From Thiohalocapsa sp. PB-PSB1 (GTDB lineage Bacteria > Pseudomonadota > Gammaproteobacteria > Chromatiales > Chromatiaceae): a stretch of DNA of 64,000 bases. The notes below the pieces were generated by a model. The model saw nothing but the letters and a program-made list of their open reading frames with translations. It was not told the origin of the DNA and made no database searches. Where the stretch lies: contig CP050890.1 in NCBI GenBank assembly GCA_016745215.1, positions 2,790,001 to 2,854,000 on the forward strand, read 5' to 3'. Positions 25,069 through 34,065 of the stretch are shown here, piece by piece. Made by a program: the position numbers and the translations under genes. Within the stretch, counting starts at the first letter, position 1, and each line of letters starts with the position of its first letter.

Positions 25069-25698
25069 CTGGGATATCTTCAGTTGCTTTATGGAAAAGA
25101 CAGTGGCCTACTGCAGCGGTGCGGATGTCCCGCTACCGTTTCTGCTGTTTGTCTTAATCGCTCATCCTGGGTTATCGATGACGACCACGATGACGACAAC
25201 GGACAGCAAACAGTCTCGCGACTTCCGCAGCAAAGCACCACAGCCTTATCTCCCAGGAAAGTCAGCGCCCGCGTCCGCTCCGTTGGCATCATTTGCCGGG
25301 TCGCCCGCAAGCGGGCTCCTACGCCGTCCGGCTCCTACAGCTGGTCGAGACCCGCCTGCGGGCGAGGCGCCTTGGCCCCTCTGCGTCTCTGCGGTGGATC
25401 CTTACATTCTTTGAAGGCAGCACCCCCGGCAGCCCGGATAACCGGGCAGAAATCCCCGGTATTTTCCAGCCCAATAATAATGAGGCTACATCGCACGTCG
25501 GCGTTTAAACTTGGCGCTGGTTTCTGGTAGGCTTGCGCCGCATGTCCCAGCGAGCCCACTACGGCGATGGGCTTTATCCCTATTTCGATGTCCCGTCCGC
25601 AGGTAGCGGTCTGGGTATCCAGCATCCCGAGCATTCCAGCGCGGTACTCGGGTAGCGAATTTTTGTTCATCACTCTTAAGAATCGGGAGAATCACGAC
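25069..25698. other. Long gap with REP-like palindrome
   Basis: No credible gene is seen. Around 25301-25340 the text GTCGCCCGCAAGCGGGCTCC followed by TACGCCGTCCGGCTCCTAC is a REP-type palindrome of the same kind as at 61412-61481. The final ~130 bases should carry the promoter of the acetate transporter gene. Its start has only a weak ribosome-binding site (GGGAGAATCACGAC). Confidence 0.4.
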
Positions 25699-26265
25699 AT
25701 GGCAGAGCAGAAGATTGGCAATCCGGCGGTTGTAGGCTTGGCTGGATTCGGCTTAACCACATTGGTATTGCAGTTTCACAATGTCGGCTGGATGACTAGT
25801 TTGGGTCCGGTCGTTTGGCTCGGCATGTTATTCGGCGGTTTGGCACAGTTGATCGCAGGTTTTCAGGAGCAGAAGACCGGCAACAATTTCGGCTATTGTG
25901 CCTTTGTCGGCTATGGTGCGTTTTGGATCGCGCTGGCGTTGATCTTGCTTGGCAATAAGTTCGATCTGTTCACCGCCAGTACCACCGATGTCGGTTGGTA
26001 TTTGGTCGCCTGGACTCTGTTCACGGCTATCCTCTGGGTCGGTTCCCTGCGCATCCACGGTGCCATGGCGTTTACTTTCTCGACCCTGCTGATTGGCTTT
26101 ATCCTGCTAGACTTGGCCCATTTTGGATTTCCTGGTCTGACGGTGGTGGCAGGCTACGAATTGATGGTCTGTGCATTGTCTGCTTGGTACATGATGGCTC
26201 ATGTCATCCTGAACGAGCTCTACGGCAAAAATCTACTGCCGGTAGGCAAGCCGTGGATTTCCTGA
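25699..26265 (+). CDS. satP: Acetate/succinate transporter, GPR1/FUN34/YaaH (SatP) family
   Basis: The 188-residue inner-membrane protein has six hydrophobic spans and the family N-terminal signature NPAVVGLAGFGLTTLVL (the NPAPLGL-type motif). GGLAQLIAGFQEQKTGNNFGY and FVGYGAFWIALAL also match the conserved regions. SatP-like proteins co-transport acetate with protons. In a phototroph this would serve photo-assimilation of acetate. The start at ATG 25699 gives the usual short cytoplasmic N-terminus. No acetyl-CoA synthetase lies next to it. Confidence 0.9.
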   Translation: MAEQKIGNPAVVGLAGFGLTTLVLQFHNVGWMTSLGPVVWLGMLFGGLAQLIAGFQEQKTGNNFGYCAFVGYGAFWIALALILLGNKFDLFTASTTDVGWYLVAWTLFTAILWVGSLRIHGAMAFTFSTLLIGFILLDLAHFGFPGLTVVAGYELMVCALSAWYMMAHVILNELYGKNLLPVGKPWIS

Positions 26266-26526
26266 TGGGGTTCACGCATCTCTCGGTCAGGTTGAGCTTC
26301 GACAATCCAATCGAGGCGATTGCCGGCAACGGATCGATCAGATCGCGGGATTGTGTGATCTGCACCTTGCCAAGAGAGATCAGCGCGAGCCGTGCAGGCG
26401 ATGCGAGTGTCGGCCCGATGCGGAAGACGGCGGCGGCAAGACAAGGCAGATGGTACGAACGTTGACAGAAATCGCCCCACAGGCGAGCCCACGACAATCA
26501 AGCACAAGACTCGACGGAGTAAGATC

Positions 26527-27120
26527 ATGATGCAAGCAGATACATCAATGGCCGTTATTCAACCGATTCGGCGCCCAGCGCCGTTGGTCTGGTTGACCAA
26601 GTCGCTCGTGCCGGCATTGCTCGCAGTGTCCGTTGCAAATGCGACCGAGCAAGCAACGGTGGATGAGGTCATCGCCAAGGTGCAGGAGGCGGCCGTTTAT
26701 TTACATGACAAAGGCCAGGCGGCATATCCCGACTTCAACAACAACGCGCGCTGGGTCTGGAAAGACAGTTATGTGTTCGTCTTCAGTTGCCAGGATGATC
26801 GGATGATTGCGCATCCTCTGCGCCCGGATCTGGTCGGGCGGCCGATTCTTAGTATGGAGGACGAAAAAGGCAACAAACTGTTCGAGGACCTGTGTGAGGC
26901 CGGCGAGGCCAGCGGTGGCGGCTGGGTCGAATATTGGTGGCCACGACCAGGCGAGGCCAAGGCATCGCGCAAGATCTCGTATACCCAAAAGACCGAGGTC
27001 TCGTTTCAACCTGATACCCGGGTCGGTGCCGGGATCTACTACGAAGACGACGACATGAGTGTCGAGAAATTGAACGACATGGTGCAGAACCAGGACTCGA
27101 CCAGAGTCGACGCCCCTTGA
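26527..27120 (+). CDS. Secreted single-Cache-domain protein
   Basis: From ATG 26527 (GGAG seven bases upstream) the 197-residue product has an N-terminal hydrophobic export segment (LTKSLVPALLAVSVANA). It is followed by a Cache-type ligand-binding fold: VIAKVQEAAVYLHDKGQAAY, DSYVFVFSCQDDRMIAHPLR, then GKNG-like glycines and GGGWVEYWWPRPGEAKASRK. This is the layout of sCache_2 proteins that occur alone, without kinase or MCP output domains. It is likely periplasmic small-molecule (carboxylate) binding. Proximity to satP is suggestive but unproven. Confidence 0.78.
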   Translation: MMQADTSMAVIQPIRRPAPLVWLTKSLVPALLAVSVANATEQATVDEVIAKVQEAAVYLHDKGQAAYPDFNNNARWVWKDSYVFVFSCQDDRMIAHPLRPDLVGRPILSMEDEKGNKLFEDLCEAGEASGGGWVEYWWPRPGEAKASRKISYTQKTEVSFQPDTRVGAGIYYEDDDMSVEKLNDMVQNQDSTRVDAP

Positions 27121-27130
27121 TCCGTCGCTT

Positions 27131-27741
27131 AGTAGCGGTTCATGAATAACCGATACAACGCGATCCAGACATCGGCGGAGTGCAATCGAGGTCGGGGTCG
27201 CTATCGGAATCGGAATCGAGAGAGAAAACGCCCTATGCCATTTTGTCATGAGAAGCGCGACGTCTACCGTGCGGCCATCGAGTCTGTCGGCTGGGCCTAC
27301 CGCGACTGCGAGCATGTGAAAGGACAGCGTAACGCGAAGGATCAACTCCTGCACGCATCGTGGCGCGCATCGCAGGCCATCGCGCTGAATATTGCCGAGG
27401 GTAACGGCAAAGCGACGAGCGGGGATCGACGCCGGTATTTTGAAATCGCACGAGGCTCGGCGCTGGAGTGCGCTGCGATTCAGGACATGCTTGCTGGTGT
27501 GCGATGCGTTGTCCGCAGACGACAACAGCAAGCAAAAGGCACTGCTCGATGGTCGTGTGGCCATGCCAACGAAGCTCGGACAGCGTGGCTACGCGCTCAG
27601 CGAGGAGCTCGAGGATATCGGGTTGGTCGGTTCGATACCGACGCCGATACCGATACCGACGCCGATAGCGGTAGCGAATGAGTCGGCAGGCGACACCCAA
27701 GCCAACAACCTGTTTAGCTTGTTTTTGCACCATCACTTACC
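27131..27741. repeat. Dispersed four-helix-bundle repeat, copy 2
   Basis: This is the second full copy of the unit at 4357-5000, again starting AGTAGCGGTTCATGAATAAC just after an upstream gene and ending at CACCATCACTT one base before the mrpA start codon. Its position directly against gene ends in both cases suggests targeted insertion in intercistronic DNA. Confidence 0.75.
27235..27681 (+). pseudogene. Four-helix-bundle (S23/TIGR02436-like) protein, frameshifted copy
   Basis: The N-terminal half is intact here (HEKRDVYRAAIESVGWAYRD, then SWRASQAIALNIAEGNGKAT and RRRYFEIARGSALECAAIQDML), matching the family consensus. An extra A at about 27517 (GTCCGCAGACGAC against GTCCGCGACGAC in copy 1) shifts the frame, so the natural continuation DDNSKQKALLDGRVAMPTKL is read in another phase. 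Copy 1 has the opposite damage. Neither makes a complete protein. The tail again has the GATACCGACGCC tract. Confidence 0.75.
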
Positions 27742-30543
27742 ATGAACTATCTACTGCCGATCGTCCTGACCCCGTTCGCCGGTGCGCTGCTGGCGTCCTG
27801 GGCGGGTAGTATCGGCCGGTTGGGATCGGCCTGGTTGGCCGGTGCCGTGACGCTCATGGCACTTGCGCTGCTGGCGGTGCCCGGGCTGGCGGTGATGCAG
27901 GGCGAGCTGTTGCTCTGGCATTTGGATTGGATACCGGCGATTGGCCTCAATCTGGCCTTGCGCCTGGATGGCCTTGGCTTGTTGTTCGTGCTAATGATTC
28001 TCGGGATCGGGCTGCTGGTGATCATCTACGCGCGCTATTACCTGTCCGAGCGCGACCCGATGGGCCGGTTTTACGCCTATTTGTTATTGTTCATGGGCGC
28101 CATGCTCGGCATGGTGATGTCGGAGAATTTGCTCCTGCTGCTGATGTTCTGGGAGTTGACCAGCATTAGTTCCTTCCTGCTGATCAGCTATTGGCGCAAC
28201 CTCGGCGCGGCGCGTCAGGGTGCGCGTATGGCGCTGGCGATCACCGGCGGTGGCGGCCTGGCGCTGTTCGGCGGCATGCTGCTGCTCGGCGAGATCGTCG
28301 GCAGTTATGAACTGAGCGTGGTGCTCGCCTCCGCCGATGCGATCCATGCGCATCCGCTATATATTCCAGCCCTGGTGCTCATTCTGCTCGGGGTGTTTAC
28401 CAAATCGGCACAGTTCCCGTTCCATTTCTGGTTGCCCCATGCCATGGCGGCACCGACCCCGGTGAGCGCCTATCTGCATTCGGCGACCATGGTCAAGGCC
28501 GGGATGTTCTTGCTGGCTCGATTGTTCCCGGCGCTGTCGGATACCTCTGCCTGGACCTGGCTGGTGGCCCCGACCGGGCTTTTCACGATGCTGTTCGGCG
28601 CCTATTCGGCCCTGTTCAGGCATGATCTGAAAGGGCTGTTGGCTTACTCGACCATCAGTAATCTGGGCTTGACCACATTATTGTTTGGCATCGGCACACC
28701 TCTCGCGGCGGTGGCGGCGGTGTTCCATATCATGAATCATGCCACCTTCAAGGCGTCCCTGTTCATGGCTGCCGGCATTATCGACCATGAGACCGGTACC
28801 CGCGACATGCGTCGCCTGGGCGGATTGTGGAAGTACATGCCCTATACCGGCTTGTTGGCCATGATCGCAGCGGCGGCGATGGCCGGGGTGCCGCTGTTGA
28901 ATGGTTTTTTGTCCAAGGAGATGTTTTTCGAAAAGACCGTCTATATGGTTCAGGTTGCCGACAGCACCTGGCTTTTGCCTGCAATGGCGACCCTGACCGG
29001 GGCCTTTGCGGTGGCCTATTCGCTGCGCTTCATCCACGACGTGTTTTTCAATGGTCCCGGCGATCTACCGCGTACGCCGCACGAACCGACCCGCTGGATG
29101 AAGGTACCGGTCGAGGTGTTGGTGGTCATTTGTGTCGCTGTCGGTGTCCTCCCGGGTCTGACCTTTGGCCCATTGCTGGCGGTGGCCGCCGGGGCGACTC
29201 TGCAAGGGCCACTGCCAGAGTACAGCCTCAAGGTGTGGCATGGGTTCACCCCGGCTCTGGGCATGAGCGCCCTGGCGCTGCTCGGTGGTCTGTTGATCTA
29301 TTTACTGCGCGAGCCGTTGTTCCGGCTGCATGACCGCTTTCTTGGCAACATTGATGCGCGTGCCTGGTTCGTCGCCGCCGAGACCGGTTTGCTCGGCATC
29401 TCTGCCCGGCTCGATGCGCTGTTGCACCGCCCATCCCTGCAACGCATGGTTGCCTTGACCCTGAGCGCCGCGGCGCTGGTGATCGCCAGCGGTCTTTGGG
29501 GTATCGCCTGGCGTGTCTCGGTGCCGTTGACGCCGTTGGACCCGGTCAGTTTGGTCGCGGCGCTGTGTCTGGCGGTTGGAGCCGTCGGCACCCTGCTCAT
29601 GCACAGAAAGCGCTGGACCGCGCTGGTGCTGCTCAGTGTCGTCGGCCTGATCGTGTCGCTCGCATTCGTCAAGTTCTCGGCTCCGGATCTTGCCCTGACC
29701 CAGTTATTGGTGGAGGTTGTCACCATTGTGCTGTTATTGCTGGCGCTGATTTTTCTGCCGGCGAAGACACCGAATGAATCGTCCTGGCTGCGGCGCATCG
29801 GCGATCTGGGACTGGCTGCCATCACCGGCCTGCTGACCGCAGGCCTGACCTGGGCCATATTGATCCGTCCCTACGATAAGATCTCCGACTGGTTTGTCGA
29901 CAACAGCATACCCGGCGGTGGTGGCAGCAATGTCGTCAACGTGATCCTGGTGGACTTCCGTGGCTTCGATACCCTGGGCGAAATCACGGTGTTGGCCATC
30001 GCCGCGATCGGCATCTACATGCTGCTCGGCGGTTTGCGACTCCCTTTACCGGATCGCGACAGCCACGATCGTCCATGGTGCTGGGATACTCATCCACTGA
30101 TCTTGGCCACCTTCTCGCGTTTGCTGTTGCCGCTGGCGCTATTGGTCGCGGTCTTTATTCTGCTGCGCGGGCACAATCTGCCGGGCGGCGGATTCATCGC
30201 CGGATTGATCGCGGCGGTGGCATTGATTCTGCAATATCTGGCCAATGGCATCGCCTGGACCAAACCGCGCGTCTCCGGCCAGATGCATCCGCTGATCGGG
30301 CTCGGTTTGTTGGTGGCCACCGCCACCGGTCTCGTCAGCGGCTACTTTGGCTATCCGTTCCTGACCTCGGCCCATGGCCATCTGCATCTGCCATGGATTG
30401 GCGATCTGGAATTGGCTTCGGCGATGATCTTCGATGTCGGCGTATTGATGGTCGTGCTCGGCATCACGCTGGTCATCCTGATCCGGCTTGGCGAGCAGAC
30501 CCCAGGCGAGCGCCTGGCCACCAAACCGGAAGACCGGCACTGA
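27742..30543 (+). CDS. mrpA: Mrp Na+/H+ antiporter subunit A (with fused MrpB-type domain)
   Basis: The 933-residue multi-pass protein is the large NuoL-like subunit of the Mrp cation/proton antiporter. The proton-channel core has FVLMILGIGLLVIIYARYYL, LLMFWELTSISSFLLI, KSAQFPFHFWLPHAMAAPTP and AYLHSATMVKAGMFLLARLF. The C-terminal ~150 residues carry the MnhB-like segment (HPLILATFSRLLLPLALLVA then FILLRGHNLPGGGFIAGLI), and no separate mrpB follows, so A and B functions are fused. It starts the mrpA-C-D-E-F-G operon, in which every junction overlaps by 1-4 bases. Role: Na+ extrusion and pH homeostasis. Confidence 0.94.
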   Translation: MNYLLPIVLTPFAGALLASWAGSIGRLGSAWLAGAVTLMALALLAVPGLAVMQGELLLWHLDWIPAIGLNLALRLDGLGLLFVLMILGIGLLVIIYARYYLSERDPMGRFYAYLLLFMGAMLGMVMSENLLLLLMFWELTSISSFLLISYWRNLGAARQGARMALAITGGGGLALFGGMLLLGEIVGSYELSVVLASADAIHAHPLYIPALVLILLGVFTKSAQFPFHFWLPHAMAAPTPVSAYLHSATMVKAGMFLLARLFPALSDTSAWTWLVAPTGLFTMLFGAYSALFRHDLKGLLAYSTISNLGLTTLLFGIGTPLAAVAAVFHIMNHATFKASLFMAAGIIDHETGTRDMRRLGGLWKYMPYTGLLAMIAAAAMAGVPLLNGFLSKEMFFEKTVYMVQVADSTWLLPAMATLTGAFAVAYSLRFIHDVFFNGPGDLPRTPHEPTRWMKVPVEVLVVICVAVGVLPGLTFGPLLAVAAGATLQGPLPEYSLKVWHGFTPALGMSALALLGGLLIYLLREPLFRLHDRFLGNIDARAWFVAAETGLLGISARLDALLHRPSLQRMVALTLSAAALVIASGLWGIAWRVSVPLTPLDPVSLVAALCLAVGAVGTLLMHRKRWTALVLLSVVGLIVSLAFVKFSAPDLALTQLLVEVVTIVLLLLALIFLPAKTPNESSWLRRIGDLGLAAITGLLTAGLTWAILIRPYDKISDWFVDNSIPGGGGSNVVNVILVDFRGFDTLGEITVLAIAAIGIYMLLGGLRLPLPDRDSHDRPWCWDTHPLILATFSRLLLPLALLVAVFILLRGHNLPGGGFIAGLIAAVALILQYLANGIAWTKPRVSGQMHPLIGLGLLVATATGLVSGYFGYPFLTSAHGHLHLPWIGDLELASAMIFDVGVLMVVLGITLVILIRLGEQTPGERLATKPEDRH

Positions 30544-30869
30544 TGGAGGCGCTGATCGCCAGTACCATCGGCCTGCTGAGCGCTTGTGGCGTTTACCTGC
30601 TGCTGCGTGCACGCACCTTCCCGGTTGTGCTCGGCCTGACCCTATTATCCTATGCGGTTAATCTGTTTTTATTCGCGATGGGTCGTCTCAGCATCGGTAT
30701 TCCGGCGATCATCGAGCCGGGGCGTACGCAGATGGCCGATCCGCTGCCCCAGGCACTGGTGCTGACAGCCATTGTCATCGGCTTCGGCATGACCGCCTTC
30801 GTCGTTGTCCTGGCGCTGCGCGCGCGCGTCGATCTGGGTAACGATCACGTCGACGGACGCGATGCATGA
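30543..30869 (+). CDS. mrpC: Mrp antiporter subunit C (NuoK-like)
   Basis: The start codon ATG 30543 overlaps the TGA of mrpA by one base. The 108-residue protein has three spans and NuoK/MrpC motifs (GVYLLLRARTFPVVLGLTLL, SYAVNLFLFAMG, DPLPQALVLTAIVIGFGMTA). The longer frame upstream belongs to another phase of mrpA. Confidence 0.93.
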   Translation: MEALIASTIGLLSACGVYLLLRARTFPVVLGLTLLSYAVNLFLFAMGRLSIGIPAIIEPGRTQMADPLPQALVLTAIVIGFGMTAFVVVLALRARVDLGNDHVDGRDA

Positions 30870-32395
30870 GCGTCGTGCCGAATCATCTCGTTATCGCTCC
30901 ACTGTTGGTGCCGTTGCTGGCAGGGATTTTCATGTTGTTGTTGCGCGGCAGCGCGACGCCGCTGCGGCGCAACCTGAGCATGTTCGGCATACAGGCCCTG
31001 TTCGCGGTTTCGTTGAGCCTGTTTCTGACGCTGCTCGATGGCCAGATACTGGTGTATCGGGTTGGAAATTGGCCGGCACCCTTCGGTATCGTGCTGGTAG
31101 CCGATCGGCTGTCGGCAATGATGGTCTTATTGACCTCGGTGCTGGCCGCGTTCGTGATGCTGCACGCGATCCACGGCAGCGATCGCAAAGGCCGGCAATT
31201 TCACGCCCTGTTTCAGTTTCAACTGTTTGGGCTCAACGGTGCTTTCCTCACTGGTGATCTGTTCAACCTGTTTGTCTTCTTCGAGGTTTTGCTGATCGCC
31301 TCCTATGGTCTGCTGCTGCACGGTGGCGGCGCGGCCCGTAGTCGCGCCGGCCTGCACTATGTCGTCATCAACCTGATCGGCTCGACCCTGTTTTTGTTCG
31401 CCGCCGGCACCCTGTATGGCGTGCTCGGTACATTGAATATGGCGGATCTGTCAGGGCAAATCGCCGCGTTGCCTGACGCCGATCGCCAACTGGCCCAAAT
31501 CGGCGGATTGTTATTGCTGCTGGTGTTCGCGCTCAAGGCCGCGCTGGCGCCTCTGCATCTGTGGCTGCCGGGGGCCTATGCTTATGCAGGTCCGGCCGCG
31601 GCGGCACTGTTCGCGATCATGACCAAAGTTGGCGCCTACGCCATCGTCCGCTTCTACACCCTGGTACTCGTGCCAGGTACCCAGAGGTTAGCGGAATTGG
31701 TGCCGGATCTGCTGCTGGTACTGGGGCTGATCACCATGGTTCTCGGCAGCATCGGCGTGCTGGCGAGTCGCGGTTTGGCCTTGTTGGTTGCTTACATGGT
31801 TCTGGTCTCTTCCGGAACTCTGCTCAGTGCATTCGGCATCGGTGGCGTCGCGGCAATGACGGCCGGACTGTATTATCTGATACATTCCACGCTGATCGCC
31901 GCCGCACTGTTTCTATTGACCGACAACCTTGCCGAAAGCCGTCGGAGCTATCGCGATCGGCTGCGGCCAGGGCCCATGCTGCCAGCCGCCAATCTGCTTG
32001 GCGGTTTGTTTCTAATGCTGGCGGTGGCTGCGGTCGGCCTGCCGCCCTTGTCCGGTTTTATCGGCAAATTGCTGATCCTGCAAGCCGGTCTGGCGAGCCA
32101 ATGGATGCCCTTGCTGTTCGCCGTTGTGCTGCTCACCAGCCTGCTGAATTTGACCGCGGTGGTGCGCGCTGGCAGCGTACTGTTCTTCAACACCGAGCCG
32201 AACGCCATGGCCGCAAAGGTGCCGGCGGCGGCGTTTTTAGTGCCGGTGATGGCGTTTGTGGTGCTGATTCTGGCGCTGGTGGTGTATGCTGGCCCGATCT
32301 ACGAATTCGTCCGCGCCACCGCCGAACAACTTGCCGAGCCGGCGCTCTACATCGACGCGGTGCTCGGTGATACACAACAAGGGCCAGGGCCATGA
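30866..32395 (+). CDS. mrpD: Mrp antiporter subunit D (NuoN/M-like)
   Basis: The 509-residue polytopic subunit is coupled to mrpC by an ATGA overlap. Family blocks include FLTGDLFNLFVFFEVLLIAS, then YGLLLHGGGAARSRAG and KAALAPLHLWLPGAYAYAGP, with the glutamate in FFEV and the lysine in FALKAALAPLHLWLP being the conserved proton-path residues. AAVGLPPLSGFIGKLLIL lies near residue 395. Length is normal. Confidence 0.94.
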   Translation: MSVVPNHLVIAPLLVPLLAGIFMLLLRGSATPLRRNLSMFGIQALFAVSLSLFLTLLDGQILVYRVGNWPAPFGIVLVADRLSAMMVLLTSVLAAFVMLHAIHGSDRKGRQFHALFQFQLFGLNGAFLTGDLFNLFVFFEVLLIASYGLLLHGGGAARSRAGLHYVVINLIGSTLFLFAAGTLYGVLGTLNMADLSGQIAALPDADRQLAQIGGLLLLLVFALKAALAPLHLWLPGAYAYAGPAAAALFAIMTKVGAYAIVRFYTLVLVPGTQRLAELVPDLLLVLGLITMVLGSIGVLASRGLALLVAYMVLVSSGTLLSAFGIGGVAAMTAGLYYLIHSTLIAAALFLLTDNLAESRRSYRDRLRPGPMLPAANLLGGLFLMLAVAAVGLPPLSGFIGKLLILQAGLASQWMPLLFAVVLLTSLLNLTAVVRAGSVLFFNTEPNAMAAKVPAAAFLVPVMAFVVLILALVVYAGPIYEFVRATAEQLAEPALYIDAVLGDTQQGPGP

Positions 32396-32883
32396 AATCG
32401 ATCTTGCCGCATCCCATCCTGTCATTGATGCTGCTTGGCCTTTGGCTGCTGCTGGTCAATTCGATCGCCATCGGCGACCTATTGTTGGGCGCCCTGCTGG
32501 CCTGGCTGATCCCGTTGTTTACCGCACGCTTCTGGGAGGCTCAGGTTCGCATCCACCGGCCCTTGCTGCTACTGCGTTTCTTTGGCGTTGTATTGCTCGA
32601 CATCCTGATTGCCAATGTGGCTGTTGCGGCCTTGGTCGTTGGCCCTGGGCATCGGATTCGCCCCGGCTTTATCCTAATGCCGATGCGACTGCGCGGTAAT
32701 GTCGGCTTGAGCCTGCTGGCCAATACCATCTCGCTGACCCCCGGCACATTGTCCGCTTTCCTCAGCAGAGATCAAACGCTGTTGGTCATTCATGCGCTGC
32801 GGGTCGATGATCCAGACGCCATCATTGCGACCATCCGCAAACGTTATGAACAGCCTCTGCTCGAGGCATTGGAGCAATTATGA
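32392..32883 (+). CDS. mrpE: Mrp antiporter subunit E
   Basis: The 163-residue protein overlaps mrpD by four bases. Two N-terminal hydrophobic segments (LSLMLLGLWLLLVNSIAIGD, LLLRFFGVVLLDILIANVAV) are followed by the soluble family core PGFILMPMRLRGNVGLSLLA and NTISLTPGTLSAF. MrpE is a structural subunit of the antiporter. Confidence 0.92.
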   Translation: MKSILPHPILSLMLLGLWLLLVNSIAIGDLLLGALLAWLIPLFTARFWEAQVRIHRPLLLLRFFGVVLLDILIANVAVAALVVGPGHRIRPGFILMPMRLRGNVGLSLLANTISLTPGTLSAFLSRDQTLLVIHALRVDDPDAIIATIRKRYEQPLLEALEQL

Positions 32884-33176
32884 CCGATCCCGTCAGCACC
32901 GGTAGCATTCTCGCGTTTGCCCTCGGCATTGCGTTCCTGCTGGTCGGTGTCGCACTGTTGTTGTCATTGATGCGCCTGGTGTTGGGTCCGGACAGGCCGG
33001 ATCGCATCCTGGCATTGGACACCCTATACGTCAATGCCGTGGCCCTGTTGGTGTTGTTCAGCATGCACCTCGGCAATGACCTGTTCTTCGAGGCGGCATT
33101 GTTGATTGCGCTGATCGGCTTTATCGGTACGGTCGCATTGGCCAAATACCTGACTCGTGGAGACATTATCGAGTGA
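32880..33176 (+). CDS. mrpF: Mrp antiporter subunit F
   Basis: This 98-residue three-span subunit starts in the ATGA overlap with mrpE. The conserved signature LVLGPDRPDRILALDTLYVN and the DLFFEAALLIALIGFIGTVA helix identify MrpF/PhaF. Confidence 0.93.
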   Translation: MTDPVSTGSILAFALGIAFLLVGVALLLSLMRLVLGPDRPDRILALDTLYVNAVALLVLFSMHLGNDLFFEAALLIALIGFIGTVALAKYLTRGDIIE

Positions 33177-33589
33177 ACATGCCGATATGGGACTTGCTGC
33201 TGGAACTGCTGGTGGCGGCGCTGGTTCTCATTGGCGCCCTGTTCACCTTCCTGGGCTCGTTCGGACTGTTGCGACTGCGCGATTTCTACAGTCGCCTGCA
33301 TAGTCCCACCAAGGCCACGACCCTCGGCGTCGGCAGCCTGTTGATCGCCTCGTCGATCTATTTCAGCCAGGTCTACGATGGTTTGTCACTGCACGAAATC
33401 CTGGTCGCGGTGTTTTTGTTCATCACCGCCCCGGTCGGCGCCCACCTGATGGCCAAGGCAGCGCTGCATCTGCGCGTTCGCGGAGAGACCGGACTGCCGC
33501 CGGACGACCTGCTGGATGGCAAGGACGGCGAGGCCCCCAATGCGACCGGGAATGCGACCAGTAGTGCGACCGGCAAACAGCAGACCTGA
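33173..33589 (+). CDS. mrpG: Mrp antiporter subunit G
   Basis: The last subunit, 138 residues from GTG 33173 (which overlaps the mrpF stop) or 136 from ATG 33179. It has three spans and the family block GSFGLLRLRDFYSRLHSPTK followed by ATTLGVGSLLIASS. A hydrophilic tail containing T/N/A repeats (NATGNATSSATG) is longer than usual. No clear terminator follows. Confidence 0.92.
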   Translation: MNMPIWDLLLELLVAALVLIGALFTFLGSFGLLRLRDFYSRLHSPTKATTLGVGSLLIASSIYFSQVYDGLSLHEILVAVFLFITAPVGAHLMAKAALHLRVRGETGLPPDDLLDGKDGEAPNATGNATSSATGKQQT

Positions 33590-34065
33590 TTCAGCGTTTA
33601 CCCCTTGCCAAGCAACATTCGGCCAAACGACACTCGCGTCTAAAAACCCTATTATTTTCTTGGTTGGCCCCGCGTCTGCGTTTTGGCACTATTCGCTGGA
33701 GCCGACTGCTGCCGGTTGAGCATCTGGGCGATCGATTTGTGCGTCTCTGACCTGCCATCGGCGATGGGCCGCTGCCGATCGTCAGCTTTCCACCGGACCG
33801 GCACTTAGGCGATTGCCGGCGAGAAACAGACCAACTGGCGCCCGGTTCTGGTTCGCCTTCGCGCAGCGGCAACCCGCCCATGGTCGCTCTATGGGCGGGT
33901 CGCCGCAACGTCGATGCCGGACGAGAAGACAAGCCAGGTGGTCTGTTGCTCGACAGCAATCGCCTTGACCCACAGCCCACGCGGGCGGCGACCCTATCTT
34001 CAACAGCGGTCTCAGATGTCGCCGCGCGTTGTGAATCCCGACAATCCTACAGGAACCGATTGCCG
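33590..34065. other. Intergenic region before the beta-helix gene
   Basis: No gene is supported. It contains a dispersed repeat (33807-33964) and the palindrome AACCCGCCCATGG/TATGGGCGGGTC near 33870-33901. An upstream extension of the beta-helix ORF runs through the repeat and is rejected. Confidence 0.45.
33807..33964. repeat. Dispersed repeat R3, copy 1 (with 42799-42911)
   Basis: Both copies are bounded by AGGCGATTGCCGG and share CCGGACGAGAAGACAAGCCA followed by GGTGG. The other copy is in reverse orientation. An internal palindrome (CCCGCCCAT/ATGGGCGGG) is unique to this copy, so one copy has gained or lost a hairpin. Non-coding. Confidence 0.55.
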
